Source: Isoetes taiwanensis
Lineage: Eukaryota > Streptophyta > Lycopodiopsida > Isoetales > Isoetaceae
Direction: 5' to 3'
Assembly (NCBI GenBank): GCA_021234155.1
Contig: JAJEKV010000014.1
Span: forward strand, 4,541,563-4,605,562
DNA: 64,000 nucleotides
Part shown: positions 12,664 through 25,557 of the stretch, piece after piece
How positions within the stretch are numbered: the stretch's first letter is position 1
Layout: every line of letters starts with the position of its first letter
Translations under genes and position numbers: made by a program
Notes under the pieces: generated by a model
What the model saw: only the letters and a program-made list of their open reading frames with translations
The model's database searches: none
Told to the model about the DNA's origin: nothing

Positions 12664-13049
12664 TTCTATAAAACTATATGTGGATTTTATGTAAAACAAT
12701 ACTAACAACACCTATTTTTGAATAACCACATTTTTTTCTTCGATATAACATATCACTTTTTTGGGAAACCAACAATTGAAAACAATATAGAAAAAAAAAA
12801 TAGAGACAACTACATGTAGTTTCTAGCAAAGTCGGACAAAATTCTCTACGTAGTTTTTCTATAAAACTATATGTGGATTTTATGTAAAACAATACTAACA
12901 ACACCTATTTTTGAATAACCACATTTTTTTCTTAAAACCACATATCATTTTTTTGGGAAACCAACAATTGAAAACAATATAGAAAAAAAAAATAGAGACA
13001 ACTACATGTAGTTTCTAGCAAAGTCGGACAAAATTCTCTACTTAGTTTT
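12664..13049. repeat. Two tandem 193-bp units in AT-rich DNA
   Basis: Two consecutive units start TTCTATAAAACTATATG at 12664 and 12857 and differ by few bases. The surrounding ~900 bp is full of related short motifs such as CTACACGTAG and AACAACAC in both orientations. No coding sequence is present. Confidence 0.85.
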
Positions 13050-14612
13050 TCAGTGTAGTTTTTTTTGGAAACAACAGTTAAAAACAACATGTGGACTTTT
13101 TCAGTTTTATTAACAACTACATGTATTTTTTTCACGAAAGCAACACCTAAAAACTACAACTACTTTCAAAAAGCAACATGTCGAAACACATGTAATTCCT
13201 ACGTGTAGATAATTTTGACAAATTTCTACACGTAGAGTTTTTACAAAAAAACTACACGTATAAAAGTTTGACTAAAAACTACACGTTGTTTCTAGCAAAT
13301 CCGGACAAAAAACAACACGTAGTTTTTTGGTGTTGTTTTTTTAGCAAAAAAGACACTGAAAAATAACATGTGGACCCAGTTTTGGGGTGATAGTGAAGGG
13401 GCAAGCCGTATAAGAATAGTTTCACCTTTAAGAGTGTCTTAAGGTTAAAAATTTTGTTGGCGTGGCTGCCAATGGTTGAAAGTGTATTCTGGAAAATCAA
13501 AGCCACATAAGAATCTTGAATGAAGTTCAAGTATGAGTTGGGGTCAGTACAATGGGAAGCTTTTGACGAGGTCAAGAAGTTGTGGTATTGGTGGATCAAT
13601 TAAAGTTGCAGTTGACTTAGGTAAGTCATGTGGTGCAACATAAGGGTTGTGCTATTGAGAAAAGTCGGGAATGACTTGGGTTAGCTCTAAGCCAAATCAT
13701 GAAAAGCAAGGCTAGGCACAACAAGAACCAGTAATGAGAGTTCTGGTATGGAAAACATGGTGGTATCACTTAGGAAGTGGTGGAAACCAAGGTCCATGTA
13801 ATTCTATAAGTTGTTAGAGTTTGCAAGGCCAATTAGTCGTGTTAGACTGAGTTGCTTGGCTTTTTGCATGAACTCTGTATTAACATCAAACACATATGCG
13901 TATGAACACCGTATTGATTGATGTATGGATGGAGCATAATGGTGCTTCACTTATGATGCAAAGGTCTCTAGAAGATCGATGACGCCTGTTGAAAAGATCA
14001 TTTAGAGCTAATGATGACAAAGTCTAGTGACTTATGTCGAGTGAGAGAATAGTTCCTTGATGAGGAATCTATTAGAATCATGATCTTTAAGAGTCAATAT
14101 GGCATGAGTATCAAAGTACCCCACAAATTGAGCATGTAAGAGACTTGGAAGTGGTTTATGCCAATGTGTTGGTTGGGCTCGCAAATCAAATTTGGATTTG
14201 ATGATGCATTACTTGGGGGGTGAGGCTCTGGAAGCCAACAAAGTCAAGTAGTAAGGTAGTTAGAATCGTTGGCTCTATAGAAAGAGTGTGAGCGTAGACT
14301 TAAAGGTCTTCTTGCCCAATCTTGCAAGGCAAGGCATTTGGGTTGTAGTGACCACCATACGGTAGTTTAGGGAGTAGTCAAAACTCTTATAAGCAAGGCT
14401 TAGAGGGTGGCCAAAACTCCTATTAGTATATCATCCAAGATGAGTAATAGATAAGTTATATGTCAAGATGTAAATTGGATGCATATGACTTTTAGAAATA
14501 CACTTCCAAAAGCAAAGGATTGCTTGATTTTTTGAAAGGGAGAGGAAAAGGATTTCTTAGCCTCTAGAAAGAATAAGCAAGATGGAATGCAATGGCATTA
14601 TCAAACTTACCA
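13050..14612. other. Unassigned AT-rich spacer
   Basis: No convincing gene. The first ~350 bp repeat motifs like ACTACACGTAGTTTTT. The rest resembles decayed retroelement sequence but shows no motif I can name. It lies between the broken CUE copy and the start of the second duplication arm. Confidence 0.4.
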
Positions 14613-16013
14613 CATGGTGGTCTAGAATATATTTGATGAAGGAAAATTGCTTATTCTACCCTAAGAAAAAGGGGTCACGAAGAATGTGGAACCCAAAATT
14701 GTTGAGGAAAGGGTTCACCTAATAAAGATATGAAGGTTGTCAGACTTAGAAAGGAAGTTTTCCTAAAGGAATGGCGTTATGCTGGCCCAGGCATGCCATG
14801 GAGACCTAAAAGGGCAGACTCTAGACCATCACTACTTGTTATGAAAGTAGTATTACATGAATATAAAGATTCTTGAGATGCTTGGAGCAAGAGAATCAAC
14901 TCTGGGAGTTGTGATAGAGAATCCAATTGGAATTCATGATTAACTATAATGGGTGTATTGGCTATTTATGGAGCAAGGTCTCCAGAAATGCAAGGATTAA
15001 CCTGGGGTTAATGTTGCAAAAGATCTCTGATGAATGATCAGAGTGTGAATGGTACAATTACTAGAAGCTTGTTTCTAATTAGAGCCCTGGGGGAGTCTAT
15101 GGTCATTACCACTGTATTGTTTATAAGAAGCAGGGTCTTCTGTAGCATAGTATTCTTAGATCTAGGATCAAGAATATTGAATAGTGAATTCACCTGACTA
15201 GCATCAGGTACTTAGTTGCACTAAGTGTCAACTAAGGGACAAACTGGGCCTCTATTTTATTCCAAAAAGTTGGTAAATGCGTCATAAAGAACCTGGGGTT
15301 CTTGGCGGAAGAATAGACGCACGGTTTCAACTGGATATTATAATACTAGTGGCAAGGTAAGAACCTTGAGACCATTAGTTAAAGATGTCCCGATATGCTG
15401 GACTCAGGAAGGATCAATGAAGACATCGTATGAGTTGAGTTAGAACTTATGAATGAATTAGGAGTGCATCCTATTCCGCATAAGTAAACTCAAGAAAGCA
15501 ATATTGTCCAAAGATTGTGACAATACTCCTAGCCCTTAGCTCTGAGATCTGAGGCGATTCTAGACACTCGCATTCGGAGGCTGTGCAATAAGGGTATTGC
15601 AGAGTACTGGATCTCGTGGCAAGATCAGTCACTTCCCGGGGCCACATGGGAAAGTGAAGAGTACATGCAGCCAAATCCTCACCTGACTCAAAACTCGTTG
15701 ATAACACGGAAGGATTAATGGAGTCAATATGAGGTCAGTTACCTAAAAGTAAAGAATTAGAGACTTGCATCAGGGATAGCAAGTAGGATATCTGCTAAAG
15801 AATGAGCTATGAAACCATGACCACAGGGTGATCCAGGGAATGGGTTTCAGAAGGGACTAGAAGTTGAAACCATGATCACGAGGTGATCCAGAGAAAGGGT
15901 TTCAAAATGGACTAGATGGTGAAACCATGGTCACCGGCTAACCCAAGGAATGGGTTTCAAAATACACACACTCCCATGATCTTTGGGGACCAAGGATTTG
16001 AAGGGGGGAAGTA

Positions 16014-16384
16014 TATTACGAACATAAGTTAGGCTCTAGGTCATAAGTCATATGTTCCATACATATGTTGGTTCCTAGGTCATATAGGACCATTAAACCT
16101 AAGGATTAGAGGTCTAAGGAACAAGTGGCATAAGGAGGTGCCAAGAGGCTACATGCATGCATGCATGCATATGCGTGGCGCCATGCTACAATAATTGGTA
16201 CCCTATATAAGAGATCAGGGTCTCAGGAGAGTCGTCTTGGGAACGATTAGGAACTGCAATATGCAGTAGCGTTGATCCGAGGGATCAACACAAGTCTGGC
16301 GTGGGGAGTCCAAGGGACTCAAGGAGTGGGGAACCCAGGGGGTTCACGGTTGCCAGATTCGGCCTCTTTCATGGGACTATAACA
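16014..16384 (+). mobile_element. 3' LTR, right copy
   Basis: Counterpart of 3908-4239, preceded by the same polypurine tract. Its first base pairs read TATTACGAAC instead of TGTTACGAAC, so the TG terminus is mutated. It carries ~40 bp near its 3' end (around 16340-16375) that the left copy lacks. Confidence 0.6.
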
Positions 16385-16387
16385 ATA

Positions 16388-16860
16388 GCTAAGTTGAAAA
16401 TTTGTAGATTTTGTAATTTCCAAGTCGTTAAATCATTATAATGTGAAACCACATGCGTGTAGAGAAACACTGGTCAACACATGAACAATGTTTCAGTCAA
16501 TTCCCGATGAATAGTATTCTGAAAACTTACTATTGCATTATTTCAATAGACAATTTAAACATTTCTTTCCAACAATTGCTAAGTTGAAAATTTGTAGATT
16601 TTGTAATTTCTAAGTCATTAAATCATTATAACATGAAACCACATGCGTGTTTTGAAACATTGGTCAACACATGAACATTGTTTAAGTCAATGCCAGATGA
16701 ACAATGTTTTGAAAACTTAATTGCATTATTTCAATAGACAAATTCTAACATTGCTTTCCAACAATTGCTAAGTTGAAAAGTTGTAGATTTTATAGTTTCT
16801 AAGTCATTAAATCATTATAATGCGAAACCACATACGTGTAGAGAAACGTCATAGCTTATG
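16388..16860. repeat. ~189-bp tandem repeat, right copy
   Basis: Units beginning GCTAAGTTGAAAA at 16388, 16578 and 16767 (periods 190 and 189), matching the array at 4243-4700. Confidence 0.85.
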
Positions 16861-17411
16861 TATTTCAAGTCTTTATTAACTCAAAGAAAACAGTACATTA
16901 AGCAAAATTATGTCTTTTAAAATATTGCGTAAAATTGCTTGCTACATAGCCATGACATAGAAAGTGCAATGCTAGACTTCATCATTTATGCTGGTATACC
17001 ATAAACTTCTGGTTTAAATGGTTCCAAACAGATCCATAATAATTAATTAAGTTCAGCATTTTGAGAAAGATCACTACTGCATTATCTATTGCATTAACTC
17101 CTCTTGCACATACAAAAACTATTGCTTCAAGATTTTAAGCACAGATTTTCCAGCTACAAACCTTAAGGTAAATAAATACATTCAAATGGATCTAGTGATA
17201 TACTTAAGATCTGCTTACTTTGGTGGCAGTCATCCAATAGCCTTATAGAAGTCCGAGCTGACTGGTACCCATGAGGATCATAACCTAAAGCATCATCATG
17301 AGCATTAATTTGAGGGCATGCCACAATCCACACATTGGAAAACTATCCAAGCTTAGAAATCAGAATGTTTGCAAGAGTTTTCATATCAAACATCCCTAAC
17401 ATCTCGATTAT

Positions 17412-17678
17412 TCTGGAACATCCTAAAAGGTAAAACAGAACAGGTGACTTTGGATATAGATGGCCTATTAAATTTAGTTAAAGATATTTATGAGAAAAAA
17501 GGCGTTGATAGCATGCCAATCATGGCCTCAAACGTGGATCTATTTTTAGAGGATGAGGTTAAAGATATCCTAGTCAATATGGCAAACAACAAGATGCCAG
17601 ATTCTGATGGCATATGTGTGGAACTTTTCAAATGGGGCGGACAGAGAACGATTTCCATCCTCACAAGAATACTGAACA
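17412..17678 (+). pseudogene. LINE reverse transcriptase fragment
   Basis: An open frame through this short interval reads a segment with EDEVKDILVNMANNK followed by MPDSDGICVELFKWGG. The pattern of a short helix, a Lys, then (S)DG...E..K is the N-terminal fingers region of non-LTR retrotransposon reverse transcriptases, just upstream of the palm. Both ends are cut: arm A ends at its left and arm B begins at its right. It sits where the left copy carries 3.6 kb with the DDE transposon. Confidence 0.6.
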
Positions 17679-20600
17679 ATTGGTAGTAGGGATGTGTAAG
17701 CTTCACATGGGTGATACTTTGAAATTGGTAGTAGATCTGAGTCAGCTCCTCATGTATGATTCTTTCAAATTGGTAGTCAGCTCCTCATGTGTGATACATT
17801 GGAATTGGTAGTAGATATGGCAAGGACAATGTATATCTATATGCATAGCGCGCATTTGTCCAAGTCGAGGTTGAGGCCTAGGCCGAGGCCAAGGAACGTG
17901 TGCATGTGTCCAAGTAGAGGCTTCGGCTGAGGCCGCGGAATTAGTGCAAGGGCGGGCCCTTTTCTAGTATGTAAAGAAGAAAATAATAGAGAGATAATAA
18001 TTTGGAACACACAAAACAATCACATATGGCATTGGGGACCGTGTTGAATTGAGCAACCTTCATGCTCCAAAGTCGCATAAACATTGAGGCCAACATTCAC
18101 CGCCCTTTCGGATTTGCGTGCAAATTGAAGGCATATCTGAAACAAAACGGAAAGTGCACCACACAGCTTTCTACCTTTTTTTTAACACCAAGTCTCTTGA
18201 GAGCATCTTATGCTGGGTTTACATGGACAGATTCTTGTGAAATGGCTAAATCCTTGCTGACTTGGGCTGAGCCGAAAAAATTCAGCCCCATTATAACATT
18301 TCAGCTGCGCAGGATGCAACCTGCGCTGTTGAGTTCGGGCTGAACTTTCAAGGCAGCGCTGACTCAACTACCTCTCAGCACTGAAGGAAAAAAGTTCATG
18401 TGAACTGACCTTTATGCGTCATTTAGATTTCAAATTGAATTCCCCCTTACTCGTTCCATATTTAGAACTGACACAAATCCATTATTAAGCAAAGAACATG
18501 GGAGTAAACTGAGACAAATCCATAGGGTTCAAGCAAATACAACTCAAACCTAAGCCGCCATGTTCAAATAAGGAAAGTGCCCAAACCAAAGCCGCCATGT
18601 TGAAATAAAGGAGATGCCCGAACCCCAATAATGAAGATCTAAAGAAGGATATACCCAAAACCCCATAAGTAGGGGTTATGAAGAAAAGGGTCTTCGAGTA
18701 AACTAATATAAATAGAAGTCCAGACACCAAAAAAGGGAAGAGTTCAAAAGAGGCGGTCCGACGAATTTAACTTTATTTGTTACTTTTGCATAAGGCTGAG
18801 AACGTAATTGTATAGCCATGTCCCTTGGCCGCAGTTCGATTTGGAGGTCATCAATTCAAGTGGCATCATACGAGACCTTGCGCGAGCTCTTCCCACAGGT
18901 TTGGCGTTTTTTTGAAATTATTTCACATTTAAATCCGTTGCTTTTTTTAAGCTTTTATCTCCAGGGTTTTAGCTACCAATACAACTGTATCTTCATGTGT
19001 CGACTATGGGATCACTTATTATGAGCTTTGATTAAGCAAAAAATTTGGTCATTGTGTAAATTGGCCCTGGTTTATACTCAAAGGAGCAATTCAGGTTTAT
19101 AGTCCAAAAACTTATTTGTGTTTGTGATAATAATGGTCCCTCTTTGAACAGGTAGATGCACGCATTATAAAGGCAACTGTGCTAGATCACGGGGATGATC
19201 TGGAGTCTGCAATAGACTTTATTCTAAATGAAGTCATTCCTGGGGAGGATTGTTCAGATATTGCAGCTTCCAACATCATAGGTAGGTTCCTCGATAAGGA
19301 ACTATTAGGTCAATTTTGTGGGGTAAAGTTGTTCTAAGGTACTGATATTGCTTTTAAAAGATAAGGGCAATCACAAGAACTACGGCGATGCCAATAAACT
19401 CAAATTGAAATTTTATGGCATAAGCCTGCAAGCAAACTGATCTTGTATAAAACCTTCTAAACATTCAGATATACGTTTTGGTGAAACTTCCGGGACAGAA
19501 GGATTGGCTGGAGCAGATCAAGGTACACCAATGTGCGGAATTCAACAATCAGGTAAAGTGAAAGCAAGATGAAAGCAGTTTACACATTTTTGGTTGTAAA
19601 TTTACTCAGGTCTTTCGAATGGGCATTGGCAGATGAAGATGATAATCCAGCATTGTTTCCAAGAAAAGTAGACAGTATGTTCCCCAATGTTGGCCAACAT
19701 CAGGCCTGTGACAACGTTGAGAAGGAAAATTATGCACTGGGTGGCAATGCTGGACATCAGACCTATAATTTTGTTGAAAAAGAAAATCATGAATTGTATG
19801 AAGATGGCAATGTTGGACATTCCATACCGCTTAAAGATATGCTAAGCAGCCAAATACAAGGAGAAGTTTTTAGGTTAGAAGACTATTCAAAACAGGCTGT
19901 GGAGTTCCATAGAATATTTTTGACAGGTGATGGAAACAGCTCATCTACAGATGATGTCAACATCCAGGCATCGGATGCTAAATGCCTTGATTCATGCTCT
20001 CCAATCTTACCTTTGCACATTCTTCAGGATGAAAACACCAGTCCCTCATTTCATGATTGCCTTATTGATATCTCAGAATCGGTTAAAGTACAAAGAGATG
20101 AAGAAAACAATGTCTATAATACCTATATAACATCAACAAACATCACAACGGAGTTCAAGGAGGCCCAGACTGACTCTGGACATGATGGTACCAGCACTGT
20201 TGATGACTGCACTATTCTTAGGTCTGACCATCCTTCAGAATCTAACACAGGAGGTCTGGATGCTAACCAGGTTGTTTGCAATGATGAATACAAACTTGAG
20301 GAATCTCGTACAGAAAGCCAAGGAAATAATCCTACTGCCACCAAGTCTGCTCTCTGGCGAAGTGCTACAGCTAGTTCAATACATTTGGCTGACAAGGAGT
20401 TGCTTGATCAATTTATTCAACAGTCTAAGGCAGACAAGGTGATTTAACTTTTTGTGTTTTGTTATTGTTGTTTCTGCTGGCATGACTACATGGTAGTTGT
20501 CACTGCAGGGAATTTTGGTTGATATGCTCAATGAGATTAAGACATTGCGACATAAAGCAGATGAGACGGAAGCAAAGGCTCAGAAATCCAGGTTAGAAGC

Positions 20601-20872
20601 AGCAAAAGGAGGTTTAGAAATACTTGCTAAGGTGGAAGAATTGAAGGCAATGATTTCAAGTGTAAGAGAAGAAAATGCAATGGTATGATTATTGATCTCC
20701 CATATCCTGCCATTTCATCGTTTTCCTGTTTATATGAACTTTTTCTATTGCTCACAGCATGCAGGTGAGGTATATGGTGAGAAAGCAATTCTAGCAACAG
20801 AAGCACGGGAACTTTATTCTCGACTGGGGAAAGTGAAGGAGGAGCGTGAGCAAGCCTATACTATTCTTGAAA
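17679..20872. repeat. Segmental duplication arm B, right copy
   Basis: Direct copy of 8878-12052. Here the gene continues beyond the duplicated block to its natural end. Confidence 0.92.
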
Positions 20873-21956
20873 ATGTAATACACAGAAATTGTTAGACGAT
20901 AGTCACGATTAGCTAATGGACCCTGTATCTTTTGTCTATGCAAGCAGACACGTGCCATGCTGCAAGCTCGAATTGATCTTGCAAATGAAGAAATAATGGC
21001 AGCAGAAGCAGAAAAAATGCTGAAGGATGCTGAAGCTTTAAAAATTCTTGATTTGGAGAAGACGTCATTGGATAGGATTATGGAGGCATCGAGGGAGCTT
21101 GAAATGGAAGCACAAACCTGTAGACAGGTTAGATGACTGATGATTATTGCTGATGCTTGGTACTTCAATCTGATCAAGTCAATTTTTATGTTGGATTCTA
21201 GCTAAAAGAATTCCTGATTTCACGGGGGAGCATCCTTGATTCATTACAGTAAGTCCCCTTATATAATGGTAAATTGTATTGACTTAAAGTTACAGATCGC
21301 TTTGAGGTGATAAAAAATCCAAGTACTATATTCCATGAGAACTTATTGTAATCATGGATTTGTCGAATGCAAATGTTGCATCCTTTAAACATCCACAGCT
21401 ACTATATAGTTGCACAAGAAGGTTATATAAGCATGTACTTGGGATGCATTTACGGTCTTGAATGTCCTTTTTCTTTTGGTATTAGATCAAAATCCTTTTG
21501 GTTTGCATATTCCCTTTTAACATGCTAGTTTTATTGAGGGTTCTTGATAGTGGTTATAATCAAGAAACTAGCAAAATGTTTGTGAGACACTGTTACCAAC
21601 TGTTTAGATCCGATTACTTGGCAGGGAGGGATGTAGTTTTTATCCTTGGAGTTTTTTTAAGCATGATTTTGCCTGACTAATTTTCTCTATTAACTTTCTA
21701 TGGTAATAGAGGAGAGATGGCCATCTTTCAGGAAGATATGGACTTTTGGAGAAGGCAGATAGAACCCCAATCTTGCAGTGCTTCCATCACCATGGAAGAG
21801 AGAAATAGTGGCAATGACGCTATTTGGGAGTCGGATAGTACAGAGAATACTGGGATCGCAGACTTAAAACTCAGTCCAGATGCGAAGACAGAGAAGCGAA
21901 GGCTGTTGTCAAGAGATGACTATTCTAGTGATGATGGCTGGCATTTTCTAGAATGA
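18818..21956 (+). CDS. CUE-domain coiled-coil protein, nine exons
   Basis: Exons: 18818-18898, 19152-19281, 19469-19552, 19633-20438, 20509-20682, 20758-20874, 20945-21127, 21202-21248 and 21710-21956. All introns are GT-AG and phases agree throughout, giving 622 codons plus stop. Exons 1-2 encode a CUE domain (about residues 20-57) with the LFP motif (LRELFPQVDARII) and the late hydrophobic helix AIDFIL. CUE domains bind ubiquitin and often act in ubiquitin signalling or trafficking. Exon 4 encodes a long acidic, probably disordered region. Exons 5-7 are Glu/Lys/Ala-rich coiled coil. Exon 9 adds an acidic tail ending DDGWHFLE. No membrane segment is seen. CUE-coiled-coil proteins of this layout occur in plants, but I do not recognise a specific symbol. 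Acceptors for exons 4 and 7 were chosen by phase, so small shifts are possible. Confidence 0.85.
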
Positions 21957-22895
21957 CCCATACAAACTGCATGCTGTTCATGTTTCTACACGCCAACTAG
22001 TTTTGCTGCATCGGAACAATGGCTTGAAGGCAAAAGTAATAAAAACGAGCTTATTTTGCGAGTTCAAAATACACAGTACATAACCAGGGCATTGTTTTGT
22101 GAATAAAAACATCTTATATACCCATATTTTTTTTTGTTCCTTGATGATGACCATATTATTATGCAAGCCTGAGAAATCAATAAATTGTTGAGTGTTATAT
22201 TTATATGTCCTTGATGGCATGCAAATACTTCTCTTTAAAACAAAACCCACCCTGTTGTCAATCAGTCAGAAAACCATGATAAACAGTTCTCTAACTTAAT
22301 AATCTGGTTGACTTCCTCTAGCTTACGTTTGTTTGAATAAATGCAAAAAATTGTTGCATTTGGCACTCTCTTTCCAGTTATGTGACATAACCTCTTGTAT
22401 AATCATGGTCTTATTTTCATTAGCCAAACTTAATTTTTGTATTCTGAACGTTAAAGAGCCTTATTGGACACTGCCAAATCAAAAGTTTAAAACCTTTATG
22501 AAGATAAATAAATTGAACTTCTACAATATACATCTAACATGCAATATATTGAATTTTTTACAAGATACAAAGTTCTGGCAGACTCTGCAGGTTTCAAAAT
22601 GACCATAGGTAAGTGAAGATTAACAACATTTTTAAATTTAACTTTTACAAGATACACCTCATATTTTGAGATTTCAATGTTGATTTGTATTCTCCAGAGA
22701 TAACAGACTGTACAGCTTAAAATGACAGCAAATGTTGAGCCCATTACTGGTCATTCAAATTGAATTTGACTTGACAGCTAGTTGGTCTCACTTGCTCAAT
22801 GATCTTCACAACGCAAGAAAGTGAATGCCAGGCTCGTTCTTATTTGATATCTACTATGCTACAAAACTTGTATGGCCAGCCAAGAAGGCATTTCC
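21957..22895. other. Intergenic, no gene seen
   Basis: AT-rich spacer between two convergent genes, presumably holding both 3' untranslated regions. Nothing else is recognisable. Confidence 0.5.
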
Positions 22896-24181
22896 TTAGA
22901 AACCACTAAAAGAGCGGGACGCTGAATAGATGACCCACCAATCTCCCAATATCCCAATCACCACCATGGTCTGCGAAATGCTGCTCACTCTGGCTATGCA
23001 AAAGAGTATATTGTCTTCAACTTCTACTTGGTTAAACTTATAGACTTGATTTAACTGCACAGACACAATATCGCATTTAGGGTGATGTTGACTGACGGAA
23101 TCAGAGAGTATCAACCTACCTGAGCTTTCAATCGATCCCATCCACTCTTGTTGGCACTTTCGTCCATTTCATCATCTTCTCTCTGCAGTTACACTGGATG
23201 AGTTCTTTAAGGATAAATTAGTTCATCTACATGTTCCCTTTAAATGAAAATATCATGCCAGGGTATCATCTTTACATATTATAAAACGTCTAACAAATGT
23301 GAAGATGAAAGTTACCTGCTGAAGCCAGACATGTATGGAAGATGGTGCTGGCTTGGTAGTCCACACCAGGAATATGAGACTCACACATAAAGACAACGGA
23401 TATTGCCACCCCGTAGCTATAGTCATTACCACTAAAGCAGGAACCCAAAGCTTCTTGATCCAGAAAAACACCGGAGAATTGGGATTATTCCATTCCTCTT
23501 TTGGAGATCCAATCCATACTGCAGCATGTGCATCTGAAGGAAGCTGGCATCCATATCGTAAGCCAAATATTTCAAGCATGCTCTTGTCTATATTGTGTAT
23601 TCTTGGCAGGTTCTATCGTTGGCATCCATACTTACCGTGAATGTCTCTTTCTGTTGAAGTATGCCGAGTGGCTTCTGGTCCCAAAGCAACACAGAGCTGT
23701 GGCCTGATCTTTCTTACTGCAGAATAAAGACCTTCCAAGTCAAGCTCATAGAACCGTAAGGCCTCATCGCTACACTTCTATAAAAAGCACACCTGATACA
23801 GGAAATTGAAGTATCATTTGCCTCAAAATGCTTTGTCTCTGATAAGCAGCAGATAATAAAAATTGACTTTCAGGCTGCCTTGGTTTGATGAATTCACCTT
23901 CCGACCAAAAAGAAACGATAGCACACAAAAGTTCCCGATTAGATCACTGTAATATTTTTCATGGGCACATAAAAGGAATTGAACTTATAGTTATTCTCAG
24001 GATTGTGAAAATTCGCAGGAGAAGCAATTATAAATCCCCGAAAGCCTTGTTCATAGAATTTTGTATCAGATGCCGTACCTGATAAAAATAATCGACTCCA
24101 GTTGCCTTTGTTGAACGAAATATCCCTGATAACACCAGAAGCGAGAAGGCGGCGACCAAATGTAAGGCCAGAGAGCTGCAT
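22896..24181 (-). CDS. Unrecognised small membrane protein, multi-exon
   Basis: On the - strand, consecutive exons at 23777-23636, 23518-23316, 23182-23120 and 23054-22896 join in phase across GT-AG introns and end at a TAA. They encode a soluble start (DEALRFYELDLEGLYSAV), then a hydrophobic region with two likely membrane segments (WVPALVVMTIATGW and LSLCVSLIFLVW), an acidic link (EDDEMDE), and a final domain that includes VYKFNQVEVEDN and another hydrophobic stretch (MVVIGILGDWWVIY). A candidate first exon starts at ATG 24181 with an Arg/Ser/Leu-rich N-terminus that could be an organelle transit peptide. Its donor near 24068 does not agree in phase with the next exon, so the 5' end is unresolved and an exon may be missing. 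Consistent splicing and amino-acid use argue for a real gene; the function is unknown. Confidence 0.6.
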
Positions 24182-24239
24182 TGCCTTGAACCCACAATCT
24201 CAGGCCAGCCCTCGGCTCCTACAACATCCTTTCAAGGCC

Positions 24240-25082
24240 TAAATTCCAAAATACCTAGTATATTTCCTAGGGCTAAATCAGCCGAGTCAACTGTTGCCAC
24301 GTGGCATAAAAATGAAGACTGCCAATTATAATGGGCTCAATTTGAACATTTGTTGTTTTAGGTTGTTTATGCCCCAATACTGTTTGCTTAATGTTGTTCG
24401 AGAAGGCATAAGCAAAGGCTGAAAATAAACAATTTAATATTAGTGAAAGTGTTGCATGAGGTGTGTAATGTTTTGCAATACATAAAAGGATAGAACCAAA
24501 GTTGTAGTCCTTTTATGAGCATTTGGTATACTTAATCAATCTCAATTCCTGATTGAATGGGAAGAACCGTTGTAGCACGTGGCATATCCCAAGGCTTGAA
24601 GCAAAGATGAGCCAACAACGAATTCCAACCACCTATCATGACTAGTGCATTTTTACAATACATCAGTGATAAATTATCCATATGATCGCATTCATAAAAG
24701 CATATAGTGGGTGTACATGTGACAAAATTGTTTATGGTGATCAAAACTATAAAGATGTAAGATCAATGAACATTTGCATACTTGGCTTGCAATTCTTAGA
24801 TGTTATATGATTTTTTACTTCTTTTGCTACATTTTAGCCTATCGCATAGTCCAAAGATCTCCGTGGATGTTAACATTTTTTATCTTATTTTATCTTAGGT
24901 TCTCCGTGGATGTTAACATTTTTATCTTATTTTATCTTATCTTATCTTGCATAACCTCACATATAATTGATTGACACTCAGGGCATAATTTTTGCGTAGG
25001 AGGCATGTCAACATGGCAGTGTTGTTTACGTACCCGTACTTTACGTTTACATACGTCCCGTACCTTCCTCACAGTACTATAC
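24240..25082. other. Intergenic; contains a duplicated retroposon 3' tail
   Basis: No gene seen. At 24859-24955 two 43-bp copies of CTCCGTGGATGTTAACATTT, each followed by TATCT-type simple repeat, resemble the 3' ends found at 47.98 and 63.45 kb. Just before 25083 the DNA is rich in GTAC motifs. Confidence 0.5.
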
Positions 25083-25532
25083 TGTAACGGGCCCATGGTA
25101 GACCGCTCGAGTATTCGAACCTTGAATGTGCCTGTGGGGCGTTCCCGAGACACCGGCATAAATGGGTAGAAGCGACTACTCATAAACGTCTAGACGGTTT
25201 TGCCCAATTGGCTAAGGGCATGTTAGTTAGGAACGTTACAGTTGGTGAGCAGGTCTCAAGTTCGAGTCTCCATGGGTGCCTATATGCATGGGTAATTTGC
25301 AAAGACTTGGTAATTATTGTGACATGGTATAGCCTTGGATGCTCGAGGACGAGCATAGTTCTAGTGGGAGAGACTGTAACGGGCCCATGCTAGACCGCTC
25401 GAGTATTCGAACCTTGAATGTGCCTGTGGGGCGTTCCCGAGACACCGGCATAAATGGGTAGAAGCGACTAGTCATAAACGTCTAGACGGTTTTGCCCAGT
25501 TGGCTAAGGGCATGTCGGTTAGGAACGTTACA
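25083..25532 (+). mobile_element. TRIM-like miniature LTR element
   Basis: Two direct repeats of 158 bp (25083-25240 and 25375-25532) begin TGTAACGG and end CGTTACA, so each has TG...CA inverted termini. They enclose 134 bp with no coding capacity. The internal part ends in purine-rich GTGGGAGAGAC just before the right repeat, which fits a polypurine tract, and starts GTTGGTGAGC after the left one. Flanks are TATAC and TGTAC, a one-mismatch candidate target duplication. Size and structure match terminal-repeat retrotransposons in miniature. Confidence 0.75.
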
Positions 25533-25557
25533 TGTACGTACTATGAGCTCTTGTTTT

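Larger units (their letters stand above)
14613..17411. repeat. Segmental duplication arm A, right copy
   Basis: Direct copy of 2546-5277. It contains the ~56-bp minisatellite (about 15808-15961), the LTR (16014-16384) and the ~189-bp tandem repeat (units starting at 16388, 16578 and 16767). Confidence 0.9.

Noticed and set aside
12664-13049. CRISPR-like array
   Set aside because: Only two long units with no spacers; eukaryotic tandem repeat.
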